From Pseudomonas sp. PA27(2017) (GTDB taxonomy: Bacteria; Pseudomonadota; Gammaproteobacteria; Pseudomonadales; Pseudomonadaceae), in NCBI RefSeq assembly GCF_001945445.1, contig NZ_MSXW01000008.1, positions 140,174 through 204,173 on the forward strand: a stretch of 64,000 bases of DNA, read 5' to 3'. Shown piece after piece: positions 17,067 through 25,945 of the stretch. The translations under genes were made by a program, and so were the position numbers. The notes beneath the pieces were generated by a model, which was not told the origin of the DNA, did not search any database, and was given only the letters and a program-made list of their open reading frames with translations. Position 1 is the first letter of the stretch; each line of letters opens with the position of its first letter.

Positions 17067-17657
17067 CTACTTTGAAGTCCGTACTAATAATCCGCGCAGC
17101 AGAAGATCCAGAGCGCTGATTCCTCGTTCCAATCGCTTGGAGCTCTCTCGCTCGGCAATCCAGAACGCCGCCTCGGACAAACTGCCATAAATCAGCGATG
17201 CCAAAGCCTCGGCATCCGCTTCAGCAACAACACCCTGCTCAATCAGACCTTCGATCAAGCGTTGCATGGACTCGATGCAATGCCGTTGCGCCTCGGGCGA
17301 AGCCCCGCCAAGGACAGATCTGGCATCTCGCAGAACCAAACGTTGGATTTCCGGTTCAAGCGCCATTTCCAAGTAGGCCTGGCAGCGTTCTCTGAAACCT
17401 TCCCAGGGATCAGCAGCATTGTTGGAGATGGCTCGCAGGCGAGCATCCATTTCCGCGTCGATCTGCTCAACCACCGCGGCCAGTAACCCCCTTTTGTCAC
17501 CGAAGTGGTGGTATAGCGCGCCGCGGGTAAGACCTGCCTGGGCAGTCAGGTCATCCATTGAGGTATCAGCATAGCTGCACTCGCTGAATACCTTTCGTGC
17601 CGTGGCCAACAGCGTGGCCCGGGTCTGTTCCATCTCGGCGCGAGTTCGGCGAGCCAT
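17067..17657 (-). CDS. TetR-family repressor
   Basis: A 196-residue regulator. The N-terminal helix-turn-helix is at about residues 8-55 (RATLLATARKVFSECSYADTSMDDLTAQAGLTRGALYHHFGDK), in the pattern of TtgR/AcrR-like efflux regulators. The C-terminal ligand domain includes a tetracyclin-repressor-like C-terminal motif near LEPEIQRLVLRDARSVLGG. Start is ATG 17657 rather than the TTG one codon upstream. It is divergent from two MFS permease genes, with multiple CATACG/CGTATG repeats between, so it very likely represses itself and the permeases until a drug-like ligand binds. Confidence 0.92.
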   Translation of the reverse strand: MARRTRAEMEQTRATLLATARKVFSECSYADTSMDDLTAQAGLTRGALYHHFGDKRGLLAAVVEQIDAEMDARLRAISNNAADPWEGFRERCQAYLEMALEPEIQRLVLRDARSVLGGASPEAQRHCIESMQRLIEGLIEQGVVAEADAEALASLIYGSLSEAAFWIAERESSKRLERGISALDLLLRGLLVRTSK

Positions 17658-17667
17658 CAAAACTCCT

Positions 17668-17740
17668 TACATACGGAATGCACGACTGTTTACATACGCG
17701 ACGTATGTATATACGATCTTATTCATACACCTCGTATGTA
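17668..17740. promoter_or_regulatory. Probable TetR operator cluster
   Basis: The TetR/MFS spacer contains a near-ideal palindrome, TACATACG-CGA-CGTATGTA (17691-17709), plus a second spaced one, CATAC-ACCTC-GTATG (17724-17738), and a single half-site TTACATACGG (17668-17677). Repeated CATACG half-sites around the divergent starts are what a TetR dimer would bind. Assignment to the neighbouring repressor is by position. Confidence 0.75.
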
Positions 17741-17790
17741 TTTTCCATCCCACTGCGATGCTTTTGCAAGCTGGCTCCATGGAGGGCTTG

Positions 17791-19014
17791 ATGGCTACCC
17801 CCTATCGCGAACTTTTCCAAGCACCCGGCACCAAGGCTTTCACGCTCGCGGGATTGATTGCTCGAGTACCCCTGCCTATGACGGGTATTGGCATTATCAC
17901 AATGTTGTCCCAGCAATACGGCAGCTACGCACTGGCTGGAATGGTGTCAGCCACTTTCGTGCTCACTTACGCCCTGGTATCACCGCAGATCTCACGCTTG
18001 GTCGACCAGCATGGGCAGCGTCGTGTGCTTCGTGTAGCAACCTTCATCAGCGTCACTGGATTGCTGACGCTCATCAGTTGCTCGTTCTATGGAGCGCCCT
18101 ATTGGAGCCTCTTCATCGGCGCGCTTTTGGCCGGTTTCATGCCGAGCATGTCGGCGATGTTGCGGGCTCGCTGGTCATGGCTGTATCGGGGCCAGCCCCG
18201 TCTGCAAGCTGCTTACTCGCTTGAGACGGTCTTCGATGAAGTGACCTTCATTGTTGGCCCGCCGTTGTCCGTGGGCTTATCGGTCATGGTTCAGCCGCAG
18301 GCAGCCTTGGTTGTCGCTGCACTGATTTTGCTGCTCGGTGCGTCCGCGCTCTCTGCACAGCGAGCCACGGAGCCACCAGCTCAGCCCCAGGAATCACATG
18401 AACATTCGCGATCTGTCATTCGAATGGCGAGCGTACGGCTCCTGACCTTATTGATGGTGGCCATGGGTGTAATCGTCGGGACAGTTGATGTAGTCAGTGT
18501 GGCCTTCGCGCAGGACCTCGACCGTCCTGCGGCGGCCAGCTTCGTGTTGTCAGCCTATGCCATCGGTTCCTGTGTATCAGGACTGGTTTTCGGCGCCCTT
18601 CAGCTAAAAGCCCCGCTTCACCGCCAACTGCTGTTGGGTACTCTGGCCACCACCGCTACCACAGCGCCACTGATGGCCGTAGAGAGCATCCCGAGCCTGG
18701 CCGTAGCAGTGCTTGTAGCGGGGCTGTTCTTTGCGCCCACCATGATCGTGGCGATGACTTCGATCGAGCGCTCGGTGCCCGAGCAAAACCTGACAGAGGG
18801 AATGACTTGGCTGTTGGCTGGACTGAATGTTGGTGTCGCGCTGGGGGCTGCCGTATCCGGCCAGCTTGTCGATGAGATCAGCGCTAGAGCCGGATTCTAC
18901 CTTTCGCTAAGCGCAGGCGCCGCCGTGCTGGCCATCGGGCTGCTGGCATGGATGCGACTCCGCGCCGATGCACTGACCCCATCAAGACAGTGTGACTCCA
19001 CCCTTTCTAGTTAG
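17791..19014 (+). CDS. MFS transporter (drug/metabolite efflux-like)
   Basis: A 407-residue permease with about 12 membrane segments. The A-loop between segments 2 and 3 has SRLVDQHGQRRVLR, the major-facilitator signature. Start is ATG 17791, preceded five bases earlier by GGAGG; longer in-frame starts overlap the operator and the TetR gene. A central cytoplasmic loop is rich in Pro/Gln/Ser (about residues 200-215). Immediately followed by another MFS gene (21-bp gap), and divergent from a TetR repressor, it probably exports a toxic compound. No substrate can be inferred from sequence. Confidence 0.88.
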   Translation: MATPYRELFQAPGTKAFTLAGLIARVPLPMTGIGIITMLSQQYGSYALAGMVSATFVLTYALVSPQISRLVDQHGQRRVLRVATFISVTGLLTLISCSFYGAPYWSLFIGALLAGFMPSMSAMLRARWSWLYRGQPRLQAAYSLETVFDEVTFIVGPPLSVGLSVMVQPQAALVVAALILLLGASALSAQRATEPPAQPQESHEHSRSVIRMASVRLLTLLMVAMGVIVGTVDVVSVAFAQDLDRPAAASFVLSAYAIGSCVSGLVFGALQLKAPLHRQLLLGTLATTATTAPLMAVESIPSLAVAVLVAGLFFAPTMIVAMTSIERSVPEQNLTEGMTWLLAGLNVGVALGAAVSGQLVDEISARAGFYLSLSAGAAVLAIGLLAWMRLRADALTPSRQCDSTLSS

Positions 19015-19035
19015 TCGATTTCAAGGATTCGAATC

Positions 19036-20223
19036 ATGGCTATCTGCTCAGAAACATCCAGAACACCTGCTGCAGAGAACTCGTGGCCGGCGGTAATCGC
19101 AGTGGGCTTGGCGACCTTCGCTGTGGTGACTACAGAAATGCTTCCGGTCGGACTGTTAACCTCCATCGCGGCAGCATTGCAGACTACAAATGGAACGGCC
19201 GGCTTGATGATTTCGCTGCCAGCACTCTTGGCCGCGGCATTTGCAGCCTTGGTCGTAATCGCCTCTGGGAGCATAGACCGGCGAAAAATCCTATGTGGGT
19301 TATTGGTGCTGTTGTTGATCGCCAATATCGCGTCTGCTTTAGCACCCAACATGACGTGGATGCTGGCGGCACGTGCATTGGTAGGGTTCTGCATGGGGGG
19401 TATCTGGGCGATTGCTGGAGGACTCGCGGCCCGGCTCGTCCAAGCCAATGCGATCGGCCTGGCGACGTCCATCATATTTGGTGGCGTTTCTGCGGCCTCG
19501 GTACTGGGTGTGCCACTCGGCGCGATTGTTGGGGAGCATCTGGGATGGCGCTGGGCATTTGCGCTGATGGCCCTCCTGAGCGGATCGATCCTGGTGCTGC
19601 ACCTTGTCGTTATCCCAGCGCTCCCCGTAATCGGCTCGACAACTGCGCGCCAATTCGTGGAGCAGTTTGGTAATCCCAGGCTGCAAACGGGGCTGCTACT
19701 GACCGTACTTCTGGTGGCCGGACACTTTCTTGCCTTTACATTCGTTCAGCCCCTCCTTCTCGACGTATCCGGCCTGGATGCACGTTGGATAGGTACATTA
19801 CTTTTCGTTTATGGGGCGGCTGGGCTCGCCGGAAATTTTTTAGGTGGCACCAATGCCGCTAGCAATACGACCTTGACTTTGGTGGTGATCGCAGCCGGAT
19901 TGGCACTGACATCAGTAATATTTCTCAGCCTTGGGCACAAGCCGTCTGCAGGAGTCATTGCACTGCTGTTATGGGGCCTGACTTACGGCGCAGTGTCGGT
20001 CTCGCTGATGACACTAATGATGAAAGCGGCGCCGCAGGCAATCGAGACGGCCTCCGCTCTATACGTGGGTACATTCAACATCGCCATCGCCTTGGGATCG
20101 TGGATGGGGGGACAGTTGATTGACACCACTGGGCTTACGGGAAACCTCTGGGTGTTTGGCGCATTGGCCACTGCCGCGCTTCTTTTGTCCTTGAGGCTCC
20201 ACAGGACAGAGAATGCCCCCTAA
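19036..20223 (+). CDS. MFS transporter (DHA1 family, AraJ/NepI-like)
   Basis: A 395-residue 12-segment permease. It has the DHA1 pattern TTEMLPVGLLTSIAAAL in segment 1, GSIDRRKILCG in the segment 2-3 loop, and GGIWAIAGGLAARLV with GVPLGAIVGEHLGWRWAF in segments 4-5, typical of sugar, purine-nucleoside and arabinose-polymer exporters (SetA, NepI, AraJ). It lies 21 bp after the first MFS gene and is probably in the same TetR-controlled operon. Two unlike exporters in tandem could handle different forms of one compound. The substrate is unknown. Confidence 0.88.
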   Translation: MAICSETSRTPAAENSWPAVIAVGLATFAVVTTEMLPVGLLTSIAAALQTTNGTAGLMISLPALLAAAFAALVVIASGSIDRRKILCGLLVLLLIANIASALAPNMTWMLAARALVGFCMGGIWAIAGGLAARLVQANAIGLATSIIFGGVSAASVLGVPLGAIVGEHLGWRWAFALMALLSGSILVLHLVVIPALPVIGSTTARQFVEQFGNPRLQTGLLLTVLLVAGHFLAFTFVQPLLLDVSGLDARWIGTLLFVYGAAGLAGNFLGGTNAASNTTLTLVVIAAGLALTSVIFLSLGHKPSAGVIALLLWGLTYGAVSVSLMTLMMKAAPQAIETASALYVGTFNIAIALGSWMGGQLIDTTGLTGNLWVFGALATAALLLSLRLHRTENAP

Positions 20224-20393
20224 CGAACCTGAGACCTATTCGATCATCGCCAATGCGGTTATTGCTTGAATCAGTAAAGCGAGGGCGGCCCTTACCACTC
20301 ACGAATTAATAGCAATGTATCCAGCTGCTCAGGGTCGGCTTCCATAGCGGGCGCTCAATTGGTGGGCGCCCAATACCAGGATCAGTTTTTCCC

Positions 20394-20942
20394 ATGCGAT
20401 ACGCAGCACTTCATCCGCTCAATTTGCTCAACCGAATCAATCGCAACGCCTGCATCGCCCTAACCGCTGTAGCCAGTTTCACGATTTTAGCTGGCTGCGT
20501 AGCCAATGATGAAAGCGAGAGCGGCGCTATATCTACCAGCTCTCCGATGGTCTCAACCAGCACCAAACTGTCGCCCCTTAACGAAAGCGACATCACGGGA
20601 AATCCGGTTAAGGGAGAGCTTGTATGCACCTTCTCCGCCGGGCGCAGCACGTTCTTTTACGTTGCAGGAAACGTGGCAACCAAGGGTGCCTCAGAGGGGA
20701 TTCTGAAGTTCGGCGACCAGGTGATGAAGGTCCACGCCCCGGGTGGGTTCGACTCCATGCAACATGGAAACCTGTTCAAAGGCGAGCGTGTGGTGGCCGA
20801 AGTGAAGCTGAAGGAAAAAGCCGATCAGCCTGAGAAAGCTGGAACTGACGGAGCGGCCTCCTTCCCTGCCGCGACCCTCACCTACATCCGAAATGACAGT
20901 TCGATGCGTGCCATTGAGGGCGACTGGGTGTGCGGTCCTTGA
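20394..20942 (+). CDS. Putative lipoprotein of unknown function
   Basis: A 182-residue protein with an N-terminal signal and a lipobox ILAGC (Cys at about residue 35), so it is likely anchored in the outer or inner membrane. A Ser/Thr-rich linker (about residues 40-65) precedes a small domain with KGELVCTFSAGRSTFFYVAGNV and ILKFGDQVMKVHAPGGF. Two cysteines near the ends of this domain (VCTF and WVCGP) may form a disulfide. I do not recognise the domain. It stands alone, followed by a strong two-way terminator. Confidence 0.7.
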   Translation: MRYAALHPLNLLNRINRNACIALTAVASFTILAGCVANDESESGAISTSSPMVSTSTKLSPLNESDITGNPVKGELVCTFSAGRSTFFYVAGNVATKGASEGILKFGDQVMKVHAPGGFDSMQHGNLFKGERVVAEVKLKEKADQPEKAGTDGAASFPAATLTYIRNDSSMRAIEGDWVCGP

Positions 20943-21020
20943 GCAGGCTCGAATTGGCTAGCGGCTCGTATGCTGGAACTGCAGCGTTCTAGCTCAACTG
21001 AGCTGCTGAAAGACACACAA

Positions 21021-21054
21021 AACAAGAAAGCCCGCATCAGCGGGCTTTCTTGTT
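21021..21054. terminator. Bidirectional rho-independent terminator
   Basis: A perfect 15-bp inverted repeat, AACAAGAAAGCCCGC (21021-21035) and GCGGGCTTTCTTGTT (21040-21054), with an ATCA loop. A/T-rich arm ends supply U-tracts in both directions, so it can stop the lipoprotein transcript from the left and the zinc-ribbon gene from the right. Confidence 0.9.
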
Positions 21055-21056
21055 CA

Positions 21057-21476
21057 TTATGGCTCAAAGCGCGTACCGCACGCATGGCAAAGCCAAGTGC
21101 GGCGCCACTCTTGCAGCTTGTCATACTGGGAGACGTTGAAATTCCAGTGGCGGACAAAGCCGATCACGCCGACGGCCGCAAGCACCAATCCCATGAGGGA
21201 TTTGCTCCAGTCAATTTGAGTCAGCTTCAGGCCATCGTACGCAATGATCGCACCGATAACCGTCATGATGACGGGCCCCAGCAGACGCTTGCCCGGGGGC
21301 GGGCCTACGCTCGCCGCCAGATCGGTCTGGTGACGAGCATTCGTTTCGACCCTGATAGGGCCGTAACCGGTGTGAGTTTGGTGAGTCGATTGAGTGCGAG
21401 CAGTACCCGCGGCATGAATAACTGACAGAAGCTGGACATTTTGTCCCTGACAGTGCGGACAGCAGATGGATTTCAT
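21057..21476 (-). CDS. Small membrane protein with split zinc ribbon
   Basis: A 139-residue protein. Start at ATG 21476 gives MKSICCPHCQGQNVQL, a CxxC zinc-ribbon half; the second CxxC (WLCHACGTRFEP) is at the C-terminus, so the two halves would pair across the chain. Two membrane segments lie between (about residues 68-85 and 95-112: LLGPVIMTVIGAIIAYD and SLMGLVLAAVGVIGFV). This zinc-ribbon/two-helix architecture occurs in small uncharacterised proteins of many bacteria. The longer upstream frame is Ser/Cys-rich and unconvincing. No function assigned. Confidence 0.7.
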   Translation of the reverse strand: MKSICCPHCQGQNVQLLSVIHAAGTARTQSTHQTHTGYGPIRVETNARHQTDLAASVGPPPGKRLLGPVIMTVIGAIIAYDGLKLTQIDWSKSLMGLVLAAVGVIGFVRHWNFNVSQYDKLQEWRRTWLCHACGTRFEP

Positions 21477-21648
21477 CCCCCGCGCACCAGTTTGCTCGAC
21501 TGTTAGGCAGCAGCAAAATGAGCCTGGCTGGCAACGCCAGGGTTGTTGGAAATGATCTGATGACGATGTTGACGTTCCTGAGCCCCTACAAGCCAAGCAT
21601 CAGGCACTTGCGTGCCGAGCCTCTGACCAGGGCTATACCTGAGAGGCC

Positions 21649-23568
21649 TCAGCCCTGGGCCAGAAGACGCCTAACAGTCGTCTTCAGTTTTTTTACGGCA
21701 AACGGCTTCAACAGTAGTTCGGTCTGGCCACTTTTTAGGGCAATAGCCGGGACGGCATTCTCCACGAAACCAGAGATGAACAGCACTTTGAGTGTCGGGT
21801 GTCTGTCGAGCGCTGTCACAGCCAATTCGTCACCACTCATGCCACCGGGCAAGCCGATGTCCGTGATAAGTAACACTGCATCAGATTCCCCCGCCAACTC
21901 CAGTAGCGCTTGTGCAGCGGTTTCGACCTTTGTGACTCGATAACCCACCTCCTCCAACGCCTCGGCGATGAGGTCACGAATGGCAACCTCGTCGTCGACC
22001 ACTAGCACTCTGGCGTTATCCACCGGGAAATCGTGCTCATCACTGGTGGGCAGCCCAACATCGAGAATGGCCGCCTGACTGTGATGCAACGGCAGGAAAA
22101 GGCTTACCGAAGTGCCCTTCCCCATTACCGACTCGATGCGGGCCTCACCGGATGATTGCTGGGCAAAGCCATACACCATCGAAAGCCCCAGGCCTGTGCC
22201 AGAGCCTAGAGGTTTGGTGGTAAAAAAGGGATCGAACGCACGCTCGAGCACGCTTTGTGGCATCCCCATTCCGGTATCCGTCACGCGCAAAAGTGCGTAT
22301 TGCCCGGCCTTCAGGGTTGCAGTGGCCTGCGTGGCATCGATGCGGGTGCGGCTGATCTCGATCTGCAGCCGGCCGCCATGGGGCATGGCGTCACGCGCGT
22401 TGATGCACAGGTTCAGTATCGCGTTTTCCAGCTGGTGGGCGTCACAAAAGCACAGCAAGGCGTTTTCCGGTGCGAGTATCTCCAGTTCTATCCGCGGCGT
22501 GAGGGTTCTGCTGATCAGCTCTCTCATGTCCTGAGCCAGCATTGCAAGGTCTACGACTGAACTGGCCAAGGGCTGACGCCTTGCGTAGGCCAGCAGTCGG
22601 TGCGTCAGCGAGGCAGCGCGACCGGACGCAGTCCGGGCGAGTCCGAGGTAGCGAGGCAGCTCCTCCTGATTTCCCTGGTCGATACGCTGTTCCAGCATGT
22701 CCAGGCTGCCGGTGATCACAGTCAGCAGGTTATTGAAGTCGTGGGCCAGCCCGCCTGTTAGCTGGCCCACAGCTTCCATCTTTTGGCTTTGCTGCAATTG
22801 CGAGCTTACTTTCTCGAGTGCTTCCTGACGCTCCTTGTTCAAGGTGATGTCCCGTGCGACCGCGAAATACAGACCCTGTCGGCGCGCAATCCGCCAGTTC
22901 AGGTGCAGCGGTTTGCCATTGGCGCGAAAGCCCTGGGTATCGAGCTCAGCGATAGCCCCCTTGCCTAGGGTGCGCAGTGCAAACGACAGCTGTGAGGGGG
23001 AGATGAAGCTGAAAAATGCACCGTCCTTGAGTTCTTGGTCGGTATGCCCGGTTTCGGTCTGCCAGGCTGGATTCATCGCCACGATGTCCCCGTCCTCGGA
23101 CACCGTACAGATCAGGTCGGGGGATACATTCCAGATGCCATCGCGCTCCAGAGTACGACGCTCGACCTCCTGTTCCAGACGGTCATTGACATCGGACAGC
23201 GCGTTCAGGGTTCTTCGGAACAAGGCGCAGACAACGGCCATACCGAACGTGACCAAAGCGAAACTCGCGCTGCTGAGCCAGGCGGTCGAACCATCGTTGA
23301 AGCCGATCTCGCCAATGAAGAAATAGTGGGCGGTCAGCACTGCCAGAACGCAGCCCAGGAGAGACGGGCCAATACCAAAGCAAAAACCGATGAACATCAG
23401 CCCAGGTATGAAAAACAGGTACGGTAGTGCCGTGAAAGGAAGCTGCAAGCGCACCGCGCCACACAGCGCGATCACCATGACAGTGCCCGCATAGCGAACC
23501 GGCGTGCTTGGCTGGAAGCGCGCCAGTCGGCGAACCAGCTCAAGGCTGCGAGAGAGAATACTGATCAA
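21649..23568 (-). CDS. Hybrid sensor histidine kinase with C-terminal receiver
   Basis: About 639 residues: four to five membrane segments at about residues 25-120 (DUF4118/MASE-like), a PAS domain (about 140-245), a HisKA dimerisation domain with phospho-acceptor H276 in GGLAHDFNNLLT, an ATPase domain (NLCINARDAMPHGG, TGMGMPQSV, GSGTGLGLSMVYG), and a receiver with D570 in LITDIGLPGG. The HDFNN box marks the family whose output partners are often LuxR-type or diguanylate regulators. Start is uncertain: TTG at 23568 has GGAG six bases upstream; a GTG at 23643 would add 25 residues without a ribosome-binding site. No partner regulator is adjacent. A relic of a similar receiver lies at 16833-16916. 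Confidence 0.88.
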   Translation of the reverse strand: MISILSRSLELVRRLARFQPSTPVRYAGTVMVIALCGAVRLQLPFTALPYLFFIPGLMFIGFCFGIGPSLLGCVLAVLTAHYFFIGEIGFNDGSTAWLSSASFALVTFGMAVVCALFRRTLNALSDVNDRLEQEVERRTLERDGIWNVSPDLICTVSEDGDIVAMNPAWQTETGHTDQELKDGAFFSFISPSQLSFALRTLGKGAIAELDTQGFRANGKPLHLNWRIARRQGLYFAVARDITLNKERQEALEKVSSQLQQSQKMEAVGQLTGGLAHDFNNLLTVITGSLDMLEQRIDQGNQEELPRYLGLARTASGRAASLTHRLLAYARRQPLASSVVDLAMLAQDMRELISRTLTPRIELEILAPENALLCFCDAHQLENAILNLCINARDAMPHGGRLQIEISRTRIDATQATATLKAGQYALLRVTDTGMGMPQSVLERAFDPFFTTKPLGSGTGLGLSMVYGFAQQSSGEARIESVMGKGTSVSLFLPLHHSQAAILDVGLPTSDEHDFPVDNARVLVVDDEVAIRDLIAEALEEVGYRVTKVETAAQALLELAGESDAVLLITDIGLPGGMSGDELAVTALDRHPTLKVLFISGFVENAVPAIALKSGQTELLLKPFAVKKLKTTVRRLLAQG

Positions 23569-23827
23569 ATGTGGCTCCGTTGGGGCCAGGTCGGAAAGCG
23601 CAGATGCGAATTGTCGACAGTCGATACGGCGGAGGCTTTCCACCGCAGCTAGTTATCGGCAATCGTCCCTGCAGCTTTAAAGGGTTCAGCATCCAGCCCC
23701 ATAGTTTCTAACTAACAGCCTGATGGCCAACCATAATTGTGCGGATACAACGAGGTGGTAAGCTCAAGGCACTCAATGAACACCTAGCTTTAGTCTTTCA
23801 AGCCCCTTAGTACTCATAGTAGCCGAC

Positions 23828-25618
23828 ATGACCACGTGCAATTTATCGCCCGAAGAAGAACGCGCACGATTGGTCGATGTAGACCGTCTGACCTCGGATT
23901 TGGAGAGTGGCTCGGATCCCGTCCTTAACAGTATCGTGTTGATGGTCTCCAGCTATTTCAAGGTACCCACCTCGCTGGTCAGCATCATCGAGCGCGACTA
24001 TCAAGTTTTCAAAGCTCGCGTGGGGATGGAGCCTGAACGTACGTCGCGGGAAATGTCGTTCTGCGTCCACGGTCTCGACGAAGGGGCGGTGTTGGAGATA
24101 TGCGACCCTGTCGCTGATCCGCGCTTCTCAGATAATCCATTGGTAACAGGTGCTCCGTTCATACGCTATTACGCAGGTGCTCCGCTGACAATCAGCTCAG
24201 GGCGGAGCCTGGGCCGGCTTTGCGTTATTGACCATAAAACACACTCACCAATGAGCGAGCATGGGCGAACCCTGCTTCGTAACGCAGCTCAGGTGGTGGT
24301 GGCGCGATTGGAATCCATACATCGCTCGCACTACATCGACCCAATGACAGGCTTGCCCAACCGGCAGCGCTTTGACGCGGACATTCAGCAGGGGCTCAAG
24401 CAGGACGATCGCGTCGCCATCCTTATTGAGCCGCTCTCCGCAACGGGGATGGACCGCTTGGCAAAATCGCTCGGGAGCGAGTTTTTCACCCACTTCATGC
24501 TGGCGGTCAAAGAGCTGCTCCTGAAGTTGCTACCCGTTGGGACACGGTTGTACCGCTCCGGTACTCTGGGCTTTGTCGCGCTGCTCAGCCACCGAGCACT
24601 GTCGCTGTCAAGCCTGGTCGACAGCATGGTACATGCGTTCGAACGGCCGCTGTACTGTGCGGATATTCCGGTTTTCTCTGATGTGGGAATCAGCGTGCTG
24701 CAGCTAGAGAGCGAGGCTGGCGCGCCGACGGATATCCTGCGCTTGATGTCCAGCATCACCGATGCTGCGCGCCGAAGTGAGCGACGTTGGCTCAACTATG
24801 ACCCCGCGATCGATTCGAGCCTGCGTCGCAGCACCGCACTGCTCAATGACATCGAAGCGGCACTTACCGACGCTGATCAGTTCAGGCTGGTCTACCAACC
24901 TCGTGTCGATCTGGCCAGCAACCGGTGCGTTGCCGTCGAGGCACTGCTACGGTGGTCGCACCCTACGCTGGGTGAGATAAGCCCCGCTGAATTCATCCCG
25001 CTGGCTGAAACTACCGCCTCGATTCGTCATATCACCAGTTGGGTGGTACGGCGCGTCTGCGAGCAGTTATCGGCCTGGCGGGCTCAAGGCTTGGAAATGA
25101 TCGTATCCCTGAACGTCTCGGCACTGGATCTGACTGACGGGCACCTGTTCGAGCAGTTGGTCGAAGCTCTGCAAGCGTTCAAGGTGGAACCACGAGTCGT
25201 CGAGCTCGAATTCACCGAGAGTGTCCTGGTAACCGATTTTGAGACCGTGCGAGTTCAGCTGCAACGTTTTCGCGATCTGGGCGTGGGCATTGGGATCGAC
25301 GACTTTGGCAGTGGTTACAGCAACTGGGCATACCTGCGCCAGATCCCGGCAACCAGCGTCAAGCTCGATCGCTCATTGCTGGCTGATCTCCAACCGGGTA
25401 ACAGCGAATGGCACATCATCCGTGGCCTGATCAGCCTGGTGCGCGACCTTCGCCTGATCGTCGTGGCCGAAGGGGTTGAAACAGAGTTGCATTACCACCT
25501 GCTGCGAGGCTGGGGCTGTCAGCAAGGTCAGGGGTATTACTTCGCCAAGCCATTGTCACCCGTCGACCTTCTTGACTGGTTTAAAAAAGGTGGCGGGCTC
25601 TCAGAGCACCATTGCTGA
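23828..25618 (+). CDS. GAF-GGDEF(degenerate)-EAL protein, probable c-di-GMP phosphodiesterase
   Basis: A 596-residue cytoplasmic protein. GAF domain at about residues 25-165. A GGDEF-like domain at about 166-325 has lost its active site (RSGTLGF where GGDEF is expected). The EAL domain is at about 345-590. EAL catalytic residues look complete: E371 in EALLRW, N in SLNVSA, E in LEFTES, the DD pair in IDDFGSGYSN, K in VKLDRS and E in VAEGVE. It should hydrolyse cyclic-di-GMP to pGpG, with GAF and the dead GGDEF tuning activity. Its neighbours are a hybrid kinase and a BdlA-like chemoreceptor, suggesting a motility/biofilm switch. Free-standing transcription unit. Confidence 0.9.
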   Translation: MTTCNLSPEEERARLVDVDRLTSDLESGSDPVLNSIVLMVSSYFKVPTSLVSIIERDYQVFKARVGMEPERTSREMSFCVHGLDEGAVLEICDPVADPRFSDNPLVTGAPFIRYYAGAPLTISSGRSLGRLCVIDHKTHSPMSEHGRTLLRNAAQVVVARLESIHRSHYIDPMTGLPNRQRFDADIQQGLKQDDRVAILIEPLSATGMDRLAKSLGSEFFTHFMLAVKELLLKLLPVGTRLYRSGTLGFVALLSHRALSLSSLVDSMVHAFERPLYCADIPVFSDVGISVLQLESEAGAPTDILRLMSSITDAARRSERRWLNYDPAIDSSLRRSTALLNDIEAALTDADQFRLVYQPRVDLASNRCVAVEALLRWSHPTLGEISPAEFIPLAETTASIRHITSWVVRRVCEQLSAWRAQGLEMIVSLNVSALDLTDGHLFEQLVEALQAFKVEPRVVELEFTESVLVTDFETVRVQLQRFRDLGVGIGIDDFGSGYSNWAYLRQIPATSVKLDRSLLADLQPGNSEWHIIRGLISLVRDLRLIVVAEGVETELHYHLLRGWGCQQGQGYYFAKPLSPVDLLDWFKKGGGLSEHHC

Positions 25619-25945
25619 GGTACTTAATTTTTCCCTAAAAGGCTGGAAGGGATTCACGCCGCGGCAAATAGCACCGGTTTGAGGTTGATCAATTTCTGGG
25701 AATTGAGGTCAGAAGCAATCTCTCTTCTTCCTGAGACAGCGTTGTCAGAGTTCTAAAGTAATCGAAACCTAAGGTACGGCGGATTGCTGCCCCTCTATAA
25801 AACAGCCAGCGGCCATCGTGCCAAAGGCTAGGTGGATTGCATTCAGATGATAATTTTGTCCATGGATCCGCACCTTCAACGACCTCTAACGATATTCCGA
25901 AAGAAGAATTCTCCACCCACCCTAAGCCGTTGCATTGAGGTCATC
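25619..25945. other. Intergenic region before the BdlA-like gene
   Basis: 327 bases. Short frames in both directions (for example a 75-codon leftward one at 25689-25916) have no recognisable product or ribosome-binding site. The AT-rich stretch at about 25619-25640 may contain the end of the EAL transcript, and the promoter of the chemoreceptor gene should lie in the right half. Nothing definite is seen. Confidence 0.3.

Noticed and set aside
17602..17790. Longer start for the first MFS transporter, adding 63 residues
   Set aside because: It would overlap the TetR gene and the operator palindromes; ATG 17791 has a GGAGG site.
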